A DNA stretch of 64,000 bases, from assembly GCF_030124175.1 (NCBI RefSeq), contig NZ_JASKMT010000001.1:124001-188000 (forward strand). The letters are read 5' to 3'. The notes beneath the pieces were generated by a model that saw only the letters and a list, made by a program, of their open reading frames with translations, had not been told where the DNA came from and searched no databases. Position 1 is the first letter of the stretch. Each line of letters begins with the position of its first letter. Of the stretch, positions 41,913 to 50,671 are shown one piece after another. This DNA is from Streptomyces sp. 549 (lineage in GTDB: Bacteria > Actinomycetota > Actinomycetes > Streptomycetales > Streptomycetaceae). The position numbers were made by a program, and so were the translations under genes.

Positions 41913-42469
41913 CCGGACTTCCGTACCCCGGCGCACCGCGTTCGTTCCCACCACTGCACTCCCCGCTCGCCGCATCCCGCACGCCCTCGGCGATGCCCGA
42001 GTCGTTCACCGCGCAGCGGCTCGCACCGCCTGGCAAAGAATCTTGCCATGCCGGGACAGTTGTCAACCGGAAACATTGCACGCACCTCACTCGGGCACAC
42101 GGCTTCTCCCCCGTGGATCTTCCACCCGGTGACCCCGCAGGACCTCCCCCGCCCCACACCCCTCACCGCTTCCCCCGGACCGGCCGGCAGACGCACGGCA
42201 CGGAAGCACGGCACCTCCCGCCGCACTCATCTCACCCGCCGCGCCGAACGCACGCGCCGCCGGCGGCGGCGGCGTGGCACCTTGGACGTGGCGCCTGCGG
42301 CCACTCGGGCCCGTACGCACAGGGAGTGTTTACCTCTCCCGGCGGCGGGCACCCGTCCTGAATTCCGACTCCGCCCGTCGGCGCGGCCCACGCGGCCACA
42401 CCGACCGCCCCGCTCGCAAGCGGCCTCGGCTGGGCCGGACTTCCCTCAGATGGAGAGGGTCGCTAACAT
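41913..42469 (+). promoter_or_regulatory. Long upstream region of the Rsb operon
   Basis: 557 bases with no supportable gene in either direction. It holds one clear sigma-B-type promoter (listed separately). Sequence before it is less GC-rich, around 42030-42090. The long leader (about 110 bases of mRNA) before the TTG start could carry further control. Confidence 0.5.
42328..42352 (+). promoter_or_regulatory. Sigma-B-type promoter of the Rsb operon
   Basis: GTTT (42328-42331), 15-base spacer, GGGCAC (42347-42352), one mismatch from GGGTAC. It is 118 bases before the first start codon. If used, the operon is under feedback by the sigma factor it controls. Confidence 0.6.
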
Positions 42470-43462
42470 TTGTCGGACGACAACAAAAAGGCCGGCCAGG
42501 GACCAACTCCCCCCACCCGCACCGACGGGTCCGGGGCAGCGGCACCGCAGGCCGGCCGTCGACAGCGAAAGGGTCTCGGCTTGAGCACCGGCGAATCCAC
42601 AGCACGGGAGCGCGTTCTCAGCGCGCTGCGCGAACGCGCTGACCAGATCGCCGACCGCTGGGTCCAGTTGCAGACGCAGCAGACCCCCTTCGGAGGCGGC
42701 ATCAGCGAGAGTGAACACCGCGAGGAGGCCGACGCGTTGGTCGGCACGCTCACCACCGCTCTGGACAACGGCGCGCCGGTCGAGCGGGTGGTGACGGCCG
42801 ATCGTGAGCTGCACCGGTCGGTTACCGAGTTCTCCCTGCGGCGGGCAAGGGGCGGCACGACACCGACCGCCACCGCACTCGCGCTGCTCGCCCTCAAGGA
42901 GGCCGTCCTGGAGGCCGTCCAGGACACCGCCGGCGAGGACGGCGACCTGTTCGAGGCAGCCCTGCTGGTCAACCGGCTGCTCGACGCGGCCGGAGCCCTC
43001 ACCTTCGAGACCTACGTCGGCGGTCGGGAGGAGATCATCCGTCGGCAGAGCAGCCAACTGCTCGAGGCCTCCACTCCGGTGGTGCGGCTGTGGCAGCAGG
43101 TCCTCGCAGTCCCGCTCGTCGGCACGCTCGACACCGCCCGCACCCAGGTGGTCATGGAGAACCTGCTTCAGGCCATCCAGGAGCACGAGGCGCTGGTCGC
43201 CATCATCGACATCACCGGGGTGCCCACCGTGGACACCGCCGTGGCCCAGCACCTGATGCAGACCGTCAACGCGGTGCGCCTGATGGGCGCCGACTGCGTG
43301 ATCAGCGGCATCAGGCCGCCGATCGCGCAGACGATCGCGCAGCTGGGCATCGACCTGTCGACCATCCTGACCAAGGCCACGCTCGCCGACGCCCTCAGGA
43401 CAGCGGTGAAGCTGACCGGCAACGTCTCCCCCGAGGCCTCCGAAGCCCTGGCGGGTTCGTGA
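42470..43462 (+). CDS. rsbR: RsbR-like stressosome protein
   Basis: A 330-aa protein. An N-terminal helical/globin-like sensor domain (about 45-185, RVLSALRERADQIADRWVQL and following) precedes a C-terminal STAS domain (about 200-310, QSSQLLEASTPVVRLWQQVL then IIDITGVPTVDTAVAQHLM), with threonines 253 and 256 at the place phosphorylated by RsbT in Bacillus RsbR. It would form the stressosome core with the RsbS-like protein encoded next. TTG at 42470 with GGAGAGG 11 bases upstream is assumed; another TTG at 42581 is possible. Stop overlaps the next start (GTGA). Confidence 0.9.
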   Translation: MSDDNKKAGQGPTPPTRTDGSGAAAPQAGRRQRKGLGLSTGESTARERVLSALRERADQIADRWVQLQTQQTPFGGGISESEHREEADALVGTLTTALDNGAPVERVVTADRELHRSVTEFSLRRARGGTTPTATALALLALKEAVLEAVQDTAGEDGDLFEAALLVNRLLDAAGALTFETYVGGREEIIRRQSSQLLEASTPVVRLWQQVLAVPLVGTLDTARTQVVMENLLQAIQEHEALVAIIDITGVPTVDTAVAQHLMQTVNAVRLMGADCVISGIRPPIAQTIAQLGIDLSTILTKATLADALRTAVKLTGNVSPEASEALAGS

Positions 43463-43869
43463 GCGCCCAGGCGTCCACCGGAGTACCGATTCTCCGGCTG
43501 GGCGACGTACTGGTCACCGGCCTGCTCAACGAACTCGACGACAAGACCGCCATGGCCTTCACCGAAGAGCTCACCGAACGCATCACCGCGGACGGAGCAC
43601 GGGGCGTACTGATCGACATCACCCGGCTCGAGATCATCGACTCCTTCGTGGCCCGAACCCTGATGGAACTGACCACCGTGGCACGCCTGCTGGGCGCCCG
43701 CGTGGTGGTGGCCGGCATGCGGCCACCCGTCGCCATCACCCTGGTGGAGCTGGGACTCCGGCTGCCGGGCGTGGAGACCGCGCTGAACGCGGAACAGGGC
43801 ATGGCCGCACTGGGTTGGCATCAGAGCCCACAGCCCCCGGAAGGGGTGCGACGTGAAGAACCCAGATGA
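43459..43869 (+). CDS. rsbS: RsbS-like STAS protein
   Basis: A 136-aa STAS domain matching RsbS: VPILRLGDVLVTGLLNELDD at the start and IDITRLEIIDSFVARTLMEL with Ser62 as phosphoacceptor, followed by MRPPVAITLVELGL. In the Bacillus model RsbS holds RsbT in the stressosome until phosphorylated. GTG overlaps the rsbR stop by 4 bases, and the gene overlaps rsbT by 17, indicating fixed stoichiometry. Confidence 0.93.
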   Translation: MSAQASTGVPILRLGDVLVTGLLNELDDKTAMAFTEELTERITADGARGVLIDITRLEIIDSFVARTLMELTTVARLLGARVVVAGMRPPVAITLVELGLRLPGVETALNAEQGMAALGWHQSPQPPEGVRREEPR

Positions 43870-44401
43870 GAACACGGCAGGTTTCACCCGCGACGCCGAC
43901 ACCGCAGCACACTCCCGCACCACCACCGGTACCCGCACGATCACGGCCGCGGCAGGACCGGGCCGAGGCAGCGCACAGGCCGGCAGCACCGCCGGCACCG
44001 GCAGGACGGCCACCCACGCGGTGCGCAGCGAGGAGGACCTGCTGACGGTCCGTCACGCCGTGCGCAACGCCGCGCTCCGGGTCGGCTTCGGCATCGTCGA
44101 CCAGACCCGTGTGGTCACCGCGGCCAGCGAACTGGCCCGCAACGCCTACATCCACGGCGGCGGCGGCACCCTCACGCTGGAGCAGCTGGAGCAGCCCGGG
44201 CATCGCGGCCTGCGCATGACGACAAGCGACGACGGCCCCGGCATCCCGGACGTCGCGGCGGCCCTCACCGACGGCTACACGACCGGCGCCGGCCTCGGCC
44301 ACGGCCTCGGCGGAGTACGCCGGCTGATGGACGAGTTCGAGATCCACTCTGTCCCCGGGAAGGGGACCACGATCCGCGCCACCAGATGGACCAGCCGTTG
44401 A
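43853..44401 (+). CDS. rsbT: RsbT-like serine kinase (HATPase)
   Basis: A 182-aa protein. Residues 1-60 are a low-complexity Thr/Gly/Ala extension not found in classical RsbT (about 133 aa). The rest is a GHKL ATPase: EEDLLTVRHAVRNAALRVGF, the N-box VTAASELARNAYIHGGGG, TSDDGPGIPD (G1) and GAGLGHGLGGVRRLMDEF (G2). It should phosphorylate RsbS/RsbR STAS domains and, when released, activate a phosphatase. GTG at 43853 lies inside rsbS. Confidence 0.9.
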   Translation: MKNPDENTAGFTRDADTAAHSRTTTGTRTITAAAGPGRGSAQAGSTAGTGRTATHAVRSEEDLLTVRHAVRNAALRVGFGIVDQTRVVTAASELARNAYIHGGGGTLTLEQLEQPGHRGLRMTTSDDGPGIPDVAAALTDGYTTGAGLGHGLGGVRRLMDEFEIHSVPGKGTTIRATRWTSR

Positions 44402-45435
44402 CCCGCACCACCTCGCCGACCGTCCAGGTGCGCATCGACCACTCCAGCGCCGTGCACGTGGCCGCCTCGGCGGCGCGCGCACTCGCCGAGCGGTGCGCGC
44501 TTCCCGGCGCGCTGCCCCACAAGGCCGCGGTCCTGGCCTCGGAGCTGGCCACCAACATCGACAAGCACGCCAAGGACGGCACGCTCTACCTCCGGCGGCT
44601 GCCGCTCGGCGGGGGCCTGGAGATCACCGCCGTCGACCGGGGCCCCGGCATCCCCGATGTGGCGGCGGCCTTCACCGACGGCTACACCACCACCGCGACC
44701 CTCGGTTCCGGCCTGGGCGCGATCCGGCGGATGGCGACGGACTTCACCCTCCGCACCGAGAGCGGCACCGGCACCCTGGCCTGCGCCCGCCTCAGCCCGC
44801 CCGAGCAGGCCGCGGCCGCCCGGCAGGAGCTGGGAGCGGTGTGTCTGCCCGCCGAGGCCGAGGAGCACTGCGGCGACGCCTGCGCTGCCGCCGACACCGG
44901 GGACTCCCGCACGGTCATCGTCGTCGACGGCCTCGGACACGGCCCGCAGGCCGCCGAGGCCGCCCAGTGCGCGCTGCGTGCCTTCCACCGGGTGCCGGAG
45001 AGCACCCTTCCGGACATCCTCACCACCGTGCACCGGTCGCTGCGGCACACCCGCGGCGCCGCCGCCGGTGTGCTGCGGCTGCGAGCCGGCCAGGCCGAGT
45101 ACGCGGGCATCGGCAACGTCCGGGCTCTCGTCCTCACCCGCACCGAGGCGCGCCACCGGCTCACCGGCCAGCCCGGAGTGCTGGGCCTCACCATGCCGGC
45201 CCCCCGCGTGCACCGCATACCGCTCACCCCGGACTCCACCGCCGTGCTGCACAGCGACGGCATCTGCCCGCGCTGGGCGCATCTCCCCTCGCCCTTCCTC
45301 CTGCGGCTTCCGCCCTCGCTGCTCGCCGCAGCCGTCGCCCACGGGCACCGCCGCACCCGGGACGACGCCACCGTGCTCACGGTGCGCCCCCGGCATGTCC
45401 CCCCTACCCCACAGACCCCGCGGAGCCGTCCGTGA
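44386..45435 (+). CDS. HATPase-PP2C fusion, RsbX-like phosphatase
   Basis: 349 aa. Residues about 10-130 are a second RsbT-type ATPase (KAAVLASELATNIDKHAKDG, DRGPGIPD and SGLGAIRRMATDF); residues about 145-340 are a PP2C domain (VIVVDGLGHGPQAAEAAQ, GNVRALVL and HSDGICPRW). RsbX resets the stressosome by dephosphorylating RsbR/RsbS. Fusing both activities is common in actinobacteria. Overlaps rsbT by 16 bases and the next gene by 4. Confidence 0.9.
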   Translation: MDQPLTRTTSPTVQVRIDHSSAVHVAASAARALAERCALPGALPHKAAVLASELATNIDKHAKDGTLYLRRLPLGGGLEITAVDRGPGIPDVAAAFTDGYTTTATLGSGLGAIRRMATDFTLRTESGTGTLACARLSPPEQAAAARQELGAVCLPAEAEEHCGDACAAADTGDSRTVIVVDGLGHGPQAAEAAQCALRAFHRVPESTLPDILTTVHRSLRHTRGAAAGVLRLRAGQAEYAGIGNVRALVLTRTEARHRLTGQPGVLGLTMPAPRVHRIPLTPDSTAVLHSDGICPRWAHLPSPFLLRLPPSLLAAAVAHGHRRTRDDATVLTVRPRHVPPTPQTPRSRP

Positions 45436-46715
45436 CAGAGACCGAGTTCCGCTCGCTGCCCCCACTGCGGCGCGCGGTACGCCGACTCGCCGAGACCCAC
45501 CAGCTGCCCGCCGAACTGCGCGCCCGGCTGGTGCTGTCGGTGACCGCGCTGGCCGGCGCCCAGCTGAAGGCCGGGCGCGGAGTCACCCTGTCCACCCGTC
45601 AGGAGCCGGGCCCCGACGCCCACGTCACGCTCGCCGTCACGTTGCGTTCGCCGCAGGCGCCCGGTCCGCTGGACACGGCGGGCCTGCCGCTGCCCGCCCA
45701 GCCGGGGGCAGCTCGAAGCGCCATGTGGCGGCTGCCGGTCCCCGCCCAGGCGGAGCGCCGCCCCGCCCTGCCTCGGCACCGGGGCGACGGCGCGCCGGAG
45801 CCGTCCGAAGTGGACGTACTGGAGGAGGAGCTGCGGGCGGCGCTCGCCCGCGCCGACTCCCTCGCCGCCGAACACCACCGCCTGAAGCACGAACTGGCCG
45901 AGACCAACAGCGGAGTGCTGGCGCTGTACGTGCAGTTGGAGGAACGCGACGAGCGGCTGCGCAGCGCCCACGGCCAGACGCTGCGCGAGCTGGAGGACGC
46001 CCTGCGCCCGCCTCCGGTGGCGGCGGAGGGCCTGGAACTGGGCGTCCACTACGCCCCGGCCGACAAGGACGCACCGACCGGCGGTGACCTGTACGACTGG
46101 TTCACCCTGCCGGACGGGTCCGTGCACATCACCGTCGTCGACGCCCTCGGGCACGGTGTCCGCAGCACCCGCAGCGCGCTGAACGTCACCCATGCGGTGC
46201 GCACCCTCGCCCTGGAGGGGCACCCGCTCCAGTCGATCATCGCCCGCACCGACGAGATCCTGATGCCGTTCGACGGGGACCTCATGGCCAGCGTGCTGCT
46301 GGCCCGGCTCGACCCGGCCACCGGCGACGTGCGGCTGGCCAACGGCAGTCACCCTCCGGCCCTCGTCACGCGGGCCGACGGCTCGTCGGAGTACCTGGAG
46401 GTCCGGGGCAGGGGCATCGGCTTCCCGCTGCCGGGCAGTGAGAGGCTGCTGGCCACCCGTCTCGACCCGGGTGACCTGCTGCTGCTGTACACCGACGGAC
46501 TCACCGAGAGCCGCCGGGACCCGGCGGAGGGCGAAGCGCGGCTCGTCGAGAGCGCGCGCCGCCACCGGCACCGCCCGGCGGCCGAGATTCCAGGCGCCGT
46601 CGCAGCCGACATGCACACCGTCATACTCCACGCGGACGACACGCTGGCGCTCGCCGTACGCCGGGACGGGCCCGCCCTCTCGGCGGACCCCGTGCCGCCC
46701 GCCCGACGCGGCTGA
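45432..46715 (+). CDS. SpoIIE-type phosphatase with coiled coil
   Basis: 427 aa. N-terminal 85 residues are a degenerate ATPase-like domain without clear N-box; 130-195 is a coiled coil (VDVLEEELRAALARADSLAA and beyond); about 200-415 is the SpoIIE phosphatase with PTGGDLYDWF, VVDALGHGVRSTRSALNVTH and LLLYTDGLTESRRD. It is in the place of RsbU/RsbP, the phosphatase activated by RsbT that dephosphorylates the STAS antagonist of the sigma factor. GTG overlaps the previous stop. No gene for the RsbV/RsbW pair follows; distant STAS genes may fill this role. Confidence 0.92.
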   Translation: MTETEFRSLPPLRRAVRRLAETHQLPAELRARLVLSVTALAGAQLKAGRGVTLSTRQEPGPDAHVTLAVTLRSPQAPGPLDTAGLPLPAQPGAARSAMWRLPVPAQAERRPALPRHRGDGAPEPSEVDVLEEELRAALARADSLAAEHHRLKHELAETNSGVLALYVQLEERDERLRSAHGQTLRELEDALRPPPVAAEGLELGVHYAPADKDAPTGGDLYDWFTLPDGSVHITVVDALGHGVRSTRSALNVTHAVRTLALEGHPLQSIIARTDEILMPFDGDLMASVLLARLDPATGDVRLANGSHPPALVTRADGSSEYLEVRGRGIGFPLPGSERLLATRLDPGDLLLLYTDGLTESRRDPAEGEARLVESARRHRHRPAAEIPGAVAADMHTVILHADDTLALAVRRDGPALSADPVPPARRG

Positions 46716-46716
46716 C

Positions 46717-46768
46717 CCGGCCACCTGCCCGCGCCGACCGGGCGGGCGGCGCGGGCAGGGCGGGCCGG
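46717..46768. terminator. Two-part hairpin terminator
   Basis: An inner perfect 11-bp stem (46725-46735 with 46748-46758) is extended by a 6-bp outer stem (46717-46722 with 46763-46768). It lies between convergent stops at 46715 and 46770. Confidence 0.82.
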
Positions 46769-46769
46769 T

Positions 46770-47246
46770 TCAGAAGTCGGCGCGCACGGCGGCGTCGACC
46801 CGGCCGACGGACTCCAGCTCGTACTTGGTGGTGTACGCGTCGCGGATGGCCTCGATGTCGGCGTCCCGCTCCGCGTTCTCGGTCGCCGGGTAGAGCAGGA
46901 TCAGCTCGTAGGAACGCTCACCGTTGATGGTGCCGGTGCGGTCCCGCCACTGGCCGTACCCCTCCTGCAGGGTCAGTCCGGCGGGGAACCTGGGGGTGAT
47001 CTCCCGGTCGAGGAACGCGCGGAACTCCGCGTCCGTGATGGGCGGTTCGCCGCCGTGCCGGCCCGTGCCGAAGAACAGGCGGGTCTCGCTGTACCGTTCA
47101 CCGCGTCCGGCCTCCGCAGCCGCCGGGACGGGCGGGGCGGCCGCGCCCCCGAAGGGAGCGGGACGTGCGGCGAACGCGCCCGCCGCCAGCAGGACGAGCA
47201 GGCCGGCGAGTGCGACGAGGACGGCGGACCGCAGCTGCACCTTCAC
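46770..47246 (-). CDS. DUF3574 exported protein
   Basis: 158 aa. An N-terminal hydrophobic signal or anchor (LRSAVLVALAGLLVLLAAGA) is followed by the DUF3574 domain: YSETRLFFGTGR, ITDAEFRAFLDREITPRFP, GLTLQEGYGQWRD and SYELILLYP. Function unknown. GTG start with GAGGAG overlaps the stop of the upstream TPR-like gene (GTGA). The large frame reading through from 48362 is a shadow of that gene. Confidence 0.87.
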   Translation of the reverse strand: MKVQLRSAVLVALAGLLVLLAAGAFAARPAPFGGAAAPPVPAAAEAGRGERYSETRLFFGTGRHGGEPPITDAEFRAFLDREITPRFPAGLTLQEGYGQWRDRTGTINGERSYELILLYPATENAERDADIEAIRDAYTTKYELESVGRVDAAVRADF

Positions 47247-48196
47247 GTGGGGCTCCTCGGGGTGTCGGGGTGGCCCCCGGTACGCGGTCGCGCACCGGGG
47301 GTTCGGATGCCGATCTCCTGCACGGCGTCGCGCAGCCCGGCGGGCGCCCGCGGGTGCCGCCGGACCTGCCGCAGCGCCGTGCGCAGCACGGCCGCCGTGC
47401 GGGCCGAGCCGCCGCCCGCGACCGCCCCGCGCGACGCGTGCAGTGCGACGGCTTGCTGCTCCGCCTCCCGCCAGGCTCCCGCCGCCACCAGCACGGACAG
47501 CAACTCGGCCGCGAACAGCGACCGGTAGGAGGGACCGGCGGGGCCGGCGGTCGCAAGGCGCAGGTGGGCGGCGGCCCGTTCCCGGTCCCCCAGAGCCGCC
47601 AGGACCAGGCCGCGGTGGCCCTGGAGCTCCTGCTCGTCGACCCACCACGTCCACTCCGGGTCGCGCGCTCCGGGACCGTCCAGGAAGAGCGAGCGGGCCC
47701 GGTCGGCCTCCACCAGCGCGCGCTGCCGCCCGCCCGCGTCGGCGTGGGCCCTCGCCGTGCGCAGGCGCAGCACGGCCGCCGTCCGCGGCGGTAGCGGGCC
47801 GGATTCCAGAGCCGCCTCGGCCCAGGCGCAGGCGGCGGCGGGACGTCCGTGGTGGGCCTCGCGCATGCTGAGGGTGGCGACGACCAGGTGCGCGGTGGCC
47901 CGGTCGCCCGCCTGGTCCGCCAGTTGCAGGGCCTGCCGGTTGACCCACCCGGCCGGCTGCCGGGCCCCGGCGTCGAACAGGATCCACCCGGCGGCGGACA
48001 GCAGGTGCGCCGAAACCGCCAGGACCTCGGCGCTGCCGTCCGCGCGGGCGGCGTCCGCGCAGTGCCGGGCGGCCCGCCGGGCCGCCGGGGCTGCGGCGAC
48101 GGCACCTGCCGTCCGGTCCCGGGCGAGCAGCCGCGCCGCGAGCGCCCCGAGGGCCGCCGCGCGGTCCTGCGGGCCGGTGGGGGGCTGGGCGTTCAT
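47243..48196 (-). CDS. TPR-like helical protein
   Basis: A 317-aa alpha-helical protein made of TPR-like pairs (RAARHCADAARADGSAEVLA, ATAHLVVATLSMREAHHG, LRLRTARAHADAGGRQRA). It resembles the C-terminal part of Streptomyces XRE-type regulators but has no DNA-binding helix-turn-helix, so it may be a truncated or specialised relative. ATG at 48196 has AGGAG/GGAG sites. It shares a direction with the membrane protein and protease genes upstream, 100 bases away, and is coupled to DUF3574. Confidence 0.72.
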   Translation of the reverse strand: MNAQPPTGPQDRAAALGALAARLLARDRTAGAVAAAPAARRAARHCADAARADGSAEVLAVSAHLLSAAGWILFDAGARQPAGWVNRQALQLADQAGDRATAHLVVATLSMREAHHGRPAAACAWAEAALESGPLPPRTAAVLRLRTARAHADAGGRQRALVEADRARSLFLDGPGARDPEWTWWVDEQELQGHRGLVLAALGDRERAAAHLRLATAGPAGPSYRSLFAAELLSVLVAAGAWREAEQQAVALHASRGAVAGGGSARTAAVLRTALRQVRRHPRAPAGLRDAVQEIGIRTPGARPRTGGHPDTPRSPT

Positions 48197-48298
48197 CTCC
48201 GGCTCCTGTCGGTGGGTACGCACGGTGCGAGGCTGTTCCCGGCACGTGTGCTCGTGGTGGGGATGCGGGGGCGTGGTGCGGGCCGGGGCGCGGTGTGT

Positions 48299-49504
48299 TC
48301 AGCGGGGCAGGGGCGGGGGGCGCTCCGGCAGCGGGGTCGGCGCGCGGGGCGCGACGAAGCATCGTGCGACCTCCGTGAGCCAGCGGATCTCCGCGTCCAG
48401 GTCGCGGTGTTCCGCGTGGGCGAACGAGGCGTCCTCCCCCACGGCCGGGGCGCCGTCCCTGCGGGCCCGCAGGGCATGCCGCAGCAGCAGCGCCTCGTAG
48501 GCGGTGGACGGCCCCTCCGAGGCCACCCCGGTACGGGCGGCCTCGCGGCCCGCCGCGTCCGGGTCGAGCCAGGGGCGCAGCGCCAGCTGGCCGTCGCGGA
48601 TCTCGATCACCCGCCGGTACAGCCGGTAGCGCAGGTCACGCGGCGGCAGCACGTCCGCCCAGCGCGACGGCGGTGCGGCCAGCGCGATCTGCGGGCTGGC
48701 TCGGTACAGGGCCCACCACAGCGGGGCCAGCTGCCGGTACGCGCGGTACTCGCCCCACCAGCGCGCAGCCGCCGACAGCTTCGGGCCCCAGGACGGGACC
48801 GTCCAGCCGAACACCTGGAGCAGCGAGCCGACGCTGCCCGTCGTCCAGTACAGCCAGCTCCACGGGTTGTCGAAGCCCAGACGCATGCCGGCGATCTCGA
48901 CGTAGCGGACCAGGCAGTAGCCGAGGATCAGGGTGCCGCCCGCGGTGACGGCGCGCATGCCGCGGCGCAGCCACGGCCGGTGCGCGATCCGCGCGTAGCG
49001 CAGCGACATCCGGACCGCGCCGATCTGGCCGACCGCGCAGACGGCGAGGTACAGCGCGAAGTACAGGGCGTAGCGCGGGTTCTCCATGTTGAGCGCGACG
49101 GTGACCTCCGCCGTGCCCTCCCGGGTGGGCGTGTTGACGAAGAAGAACAGCACCGCCAGCACCGCAAGCGCCGCGCCGAAGCCGAGCATGCGCCGCCGTG
49201 CCAGCAGCCGGGCGCGCGGCGGCGGGTGGGACCAGTGGACCAGGACCACCTGCTGGGCTGCGGTCAGCACCACCACCAGCGCCTGGCAGAGCAGGGTGGT
49301 GATGTTGGGGTGGTGGAGCAGCGCGTTGATGTGGGTGCGGATCTGGTCCAGTTCGACGACAAAACTGAGGCTGGAACAGAGGAAGTAGAGGCACAGCGCG
49401 ATCAGCGCCGGATCGGTGCGCTGCCGCAGCGCCGCAGGCGCCTTGTAGAGGAAGGCCGCGAGACCGCCCAGCGCGCAGCTCCAGGACAGGACCTGGTAGA
49501 TCAT
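48299..49504 (-). CDS. MAB_1171c-family putative transporter
   Basis: A 401-aa protein with seven predicted membrane helices in residues 1-245 (YQVLSWSCALGGLAAFLY at the start, MLGFGAALAVLAVLFFFV and MRAVTAGGTLILGYCLVRYV later) and a C-terminal cytosolic tail with WGEYRAYRQLAPLWWALYRA and RYRLYRRVIEIRDGQLALRP. These blocks match the MAB_1171c-like family, whose transport role is only presumed. The ATG overlaps the protease stop (ATGA). In many actinobacteria this gene follows an ImmA/IrrE-like gene, so the two form a conserved pair. Confidence 0.88.
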   Translation of the reverse strand: MIYQVLSWSCALGGLAAFLYKAPAALRQRTDPALIALCLYFLCSSLSFVVELDQIRTHINALLHHPNITTLLCQALVVVLTAAQQVVLVHWSHPPPRARLLARRRMLGFGAALAVLAVLFFFVNTPTREGTAEVTVALNMENPRYALYFALYLAVCAVGQIGAVRMSLRYARIAHRPWLRRGMRAVTAGGTLILGYCLVRYVEIAGMRLGFDNPWSWLYWTTGSVGSLLQVFGWTVPSWGPKLSAAARWWGEYRAYRQLAPLWWALYRASPQIALAAPPSRWADVLPPRDLRYRLYRRVIEIRDGQLALRPWLDPDAAGREAARTGVASEGPSTAYEALLLRHALRARRDGAPAVGEDASFAHAEHRDLDAEIRWLTEVARCFVAPRAPTPLPERPPPLPR

Positions 49505-50073
49505 GAGCCGTGGTGGCGCTGCGGGGTGCCGGCGCCCAGTGCCAGCTCGATGCGTGCCAGGGTGTCGGCCGCCTCGGCGGGCGCGGGCGCGACGGGCTCG
49601 GCGGGTGCCGCCCGCACCCTGGTCAGCAGCAGCGTGGCCATGGTCTCCGCCTCCTGCTCTGCTCCCTCCTGGTAGCCGCACCGCCCCAGCACCCCGCGCA
49701 CCGTGCCGGGGTCGAGGCTGGGGAACAGCACACGGGCCATCGAGTCGTCCAGGCGCTCCCCGCTGTGGTGGCCGCACAGGATGTGGGCCAGTTCGTGGGC
49801 GATGATGTGCTCCTGGTGGGGCCTGCTGGTGCGCGCCTCGTAGACCACGAAGTCCTCGGTGTCGGTGGCGATCCACAGGCCGTGCAGGCCGGTGGCGCGC
49901 AGGTCCATGGCGAGCGGCCGGATCGTGCGCCCGCGGCGCCTGCCGACGTGCGCGCAGAGCGCCTGGACGTCGTCGGCGTCGTCCAGGCCGTGGAGCAGTT
50001 CCTCGCAGGTACGGCGCAGCCCGGCAAGCCGGTGGGCCTGCTCGTGGCGCTCGCGCCGCCGGGTGGATGCCAC
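49501..50073 (-). CDS. ImmA/IrrE-like zinc metallopeptidase
   Basis: 190 aa with the zinc-protease motif HELAHILCGH (His93, Glu94, His97), preceded by VVYEARTSRPHQEHII. Such domains (DUF955 type) cleave repressors in ICE elements and Deinococcus, or act in toxin-antitoxin-like regulators. Here no repressor gene adjoins; its target may be the TPR-like protein or a distant XRE protein. GTG at 50073 with AAAGG 8 bases upstream. Coupled to the membrane protein, so cleavage may be linked to a membrane signal. Confidence 0.82.
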   Translation of the reverse strand: MASTRRRERHEQAHRLAGLRRTCEELLHGLDDADDVQALCAHVGRRRGRTIRPLAMDLRATGLHGLWIATDTEDFVVYEARTSRPHQEHIIAHELAHILCGHHSGERLDDSMARVLFPSLDPGTVRGVLGRCGYQEGAEQEAETMATLLLTRVRAAPAEPVAPAPAEAADTLARIELALGAGTPQRHHGS

Positions 50074-50240
50074 GCCTCTCGCCTTTCCGTGTCCGCGCCC
50101 TCCCGGCTGCACGGGAGGGGAGCCGGGCCGCTTTCACAGTAGTGCGCGCACCGCCTCGGCTGGCACCCCGTTTACGAGCCAGCCGGCTGCTCTCCGGCCA
50201 CGTGCGCGTTACCGGGAGCCGCGTCGTCCGTTGAACACGG

Positions 50241-50429
50241 GTGACCACCACATCAGTCGGGCGGGCGTCGCCGACGCAGCGCACCAGGCCCGCCGAAACG
50301 GTTCCGCAGCAGACCCCCATCTATGCCGAGCTGGTTCGCCAGTGGACGGAGCAGAACCGGTCCGTACCAGGACGCACCGACCACGAGTGGGCGGTCCTGG
50401 TGGACTACTCGTCGTGGCGGCACAGATGA
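50241..50429 (+). CDS. Small hypothetical protein
   Basis: 62 aa from GTG: VTTTSVGRASPT at the start, then TPIYAELVRQWTEQNRSVPG and DHEWAVLVDYSSW. The Y-x-x-L-V-x-x-W...VPGR-D-x-E-W pattern recurs in small Streptomyces proteins I have seen beside ImmA/MAB_1171c loci, and it is divergent from the protease gene here. Ribosome site weak; function unknown. Confidence 0.55.
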   Translation: MTTTSVGRASPTQRTRPAETVPQQTPIYAELVRQWTEQNRSVPGRTDHEWAVLVDYSSWRHR

Positions 50430-50671
50430 GGCAGCCCGTTCCACGGGCCACGCCGTCTCCCGGGCCACCGCCCCCGGATGGCCGGAAAACACCCCCGGCC
50501 CGGCGCGATTCCCGCCGCCCTGCCACACCACGCCCCTCTCCCCGCCCACACCCGGGCCGGTGACGCGCCCGGTCAACGCCCCCTCACCCGACACCCGCCA
50601 TCTGTCACAGCCGGGTGACGAGCTTCGACGATCCACGGTTCGGCCTGCCCCGGGCCCTGCGAGCCACTAGC

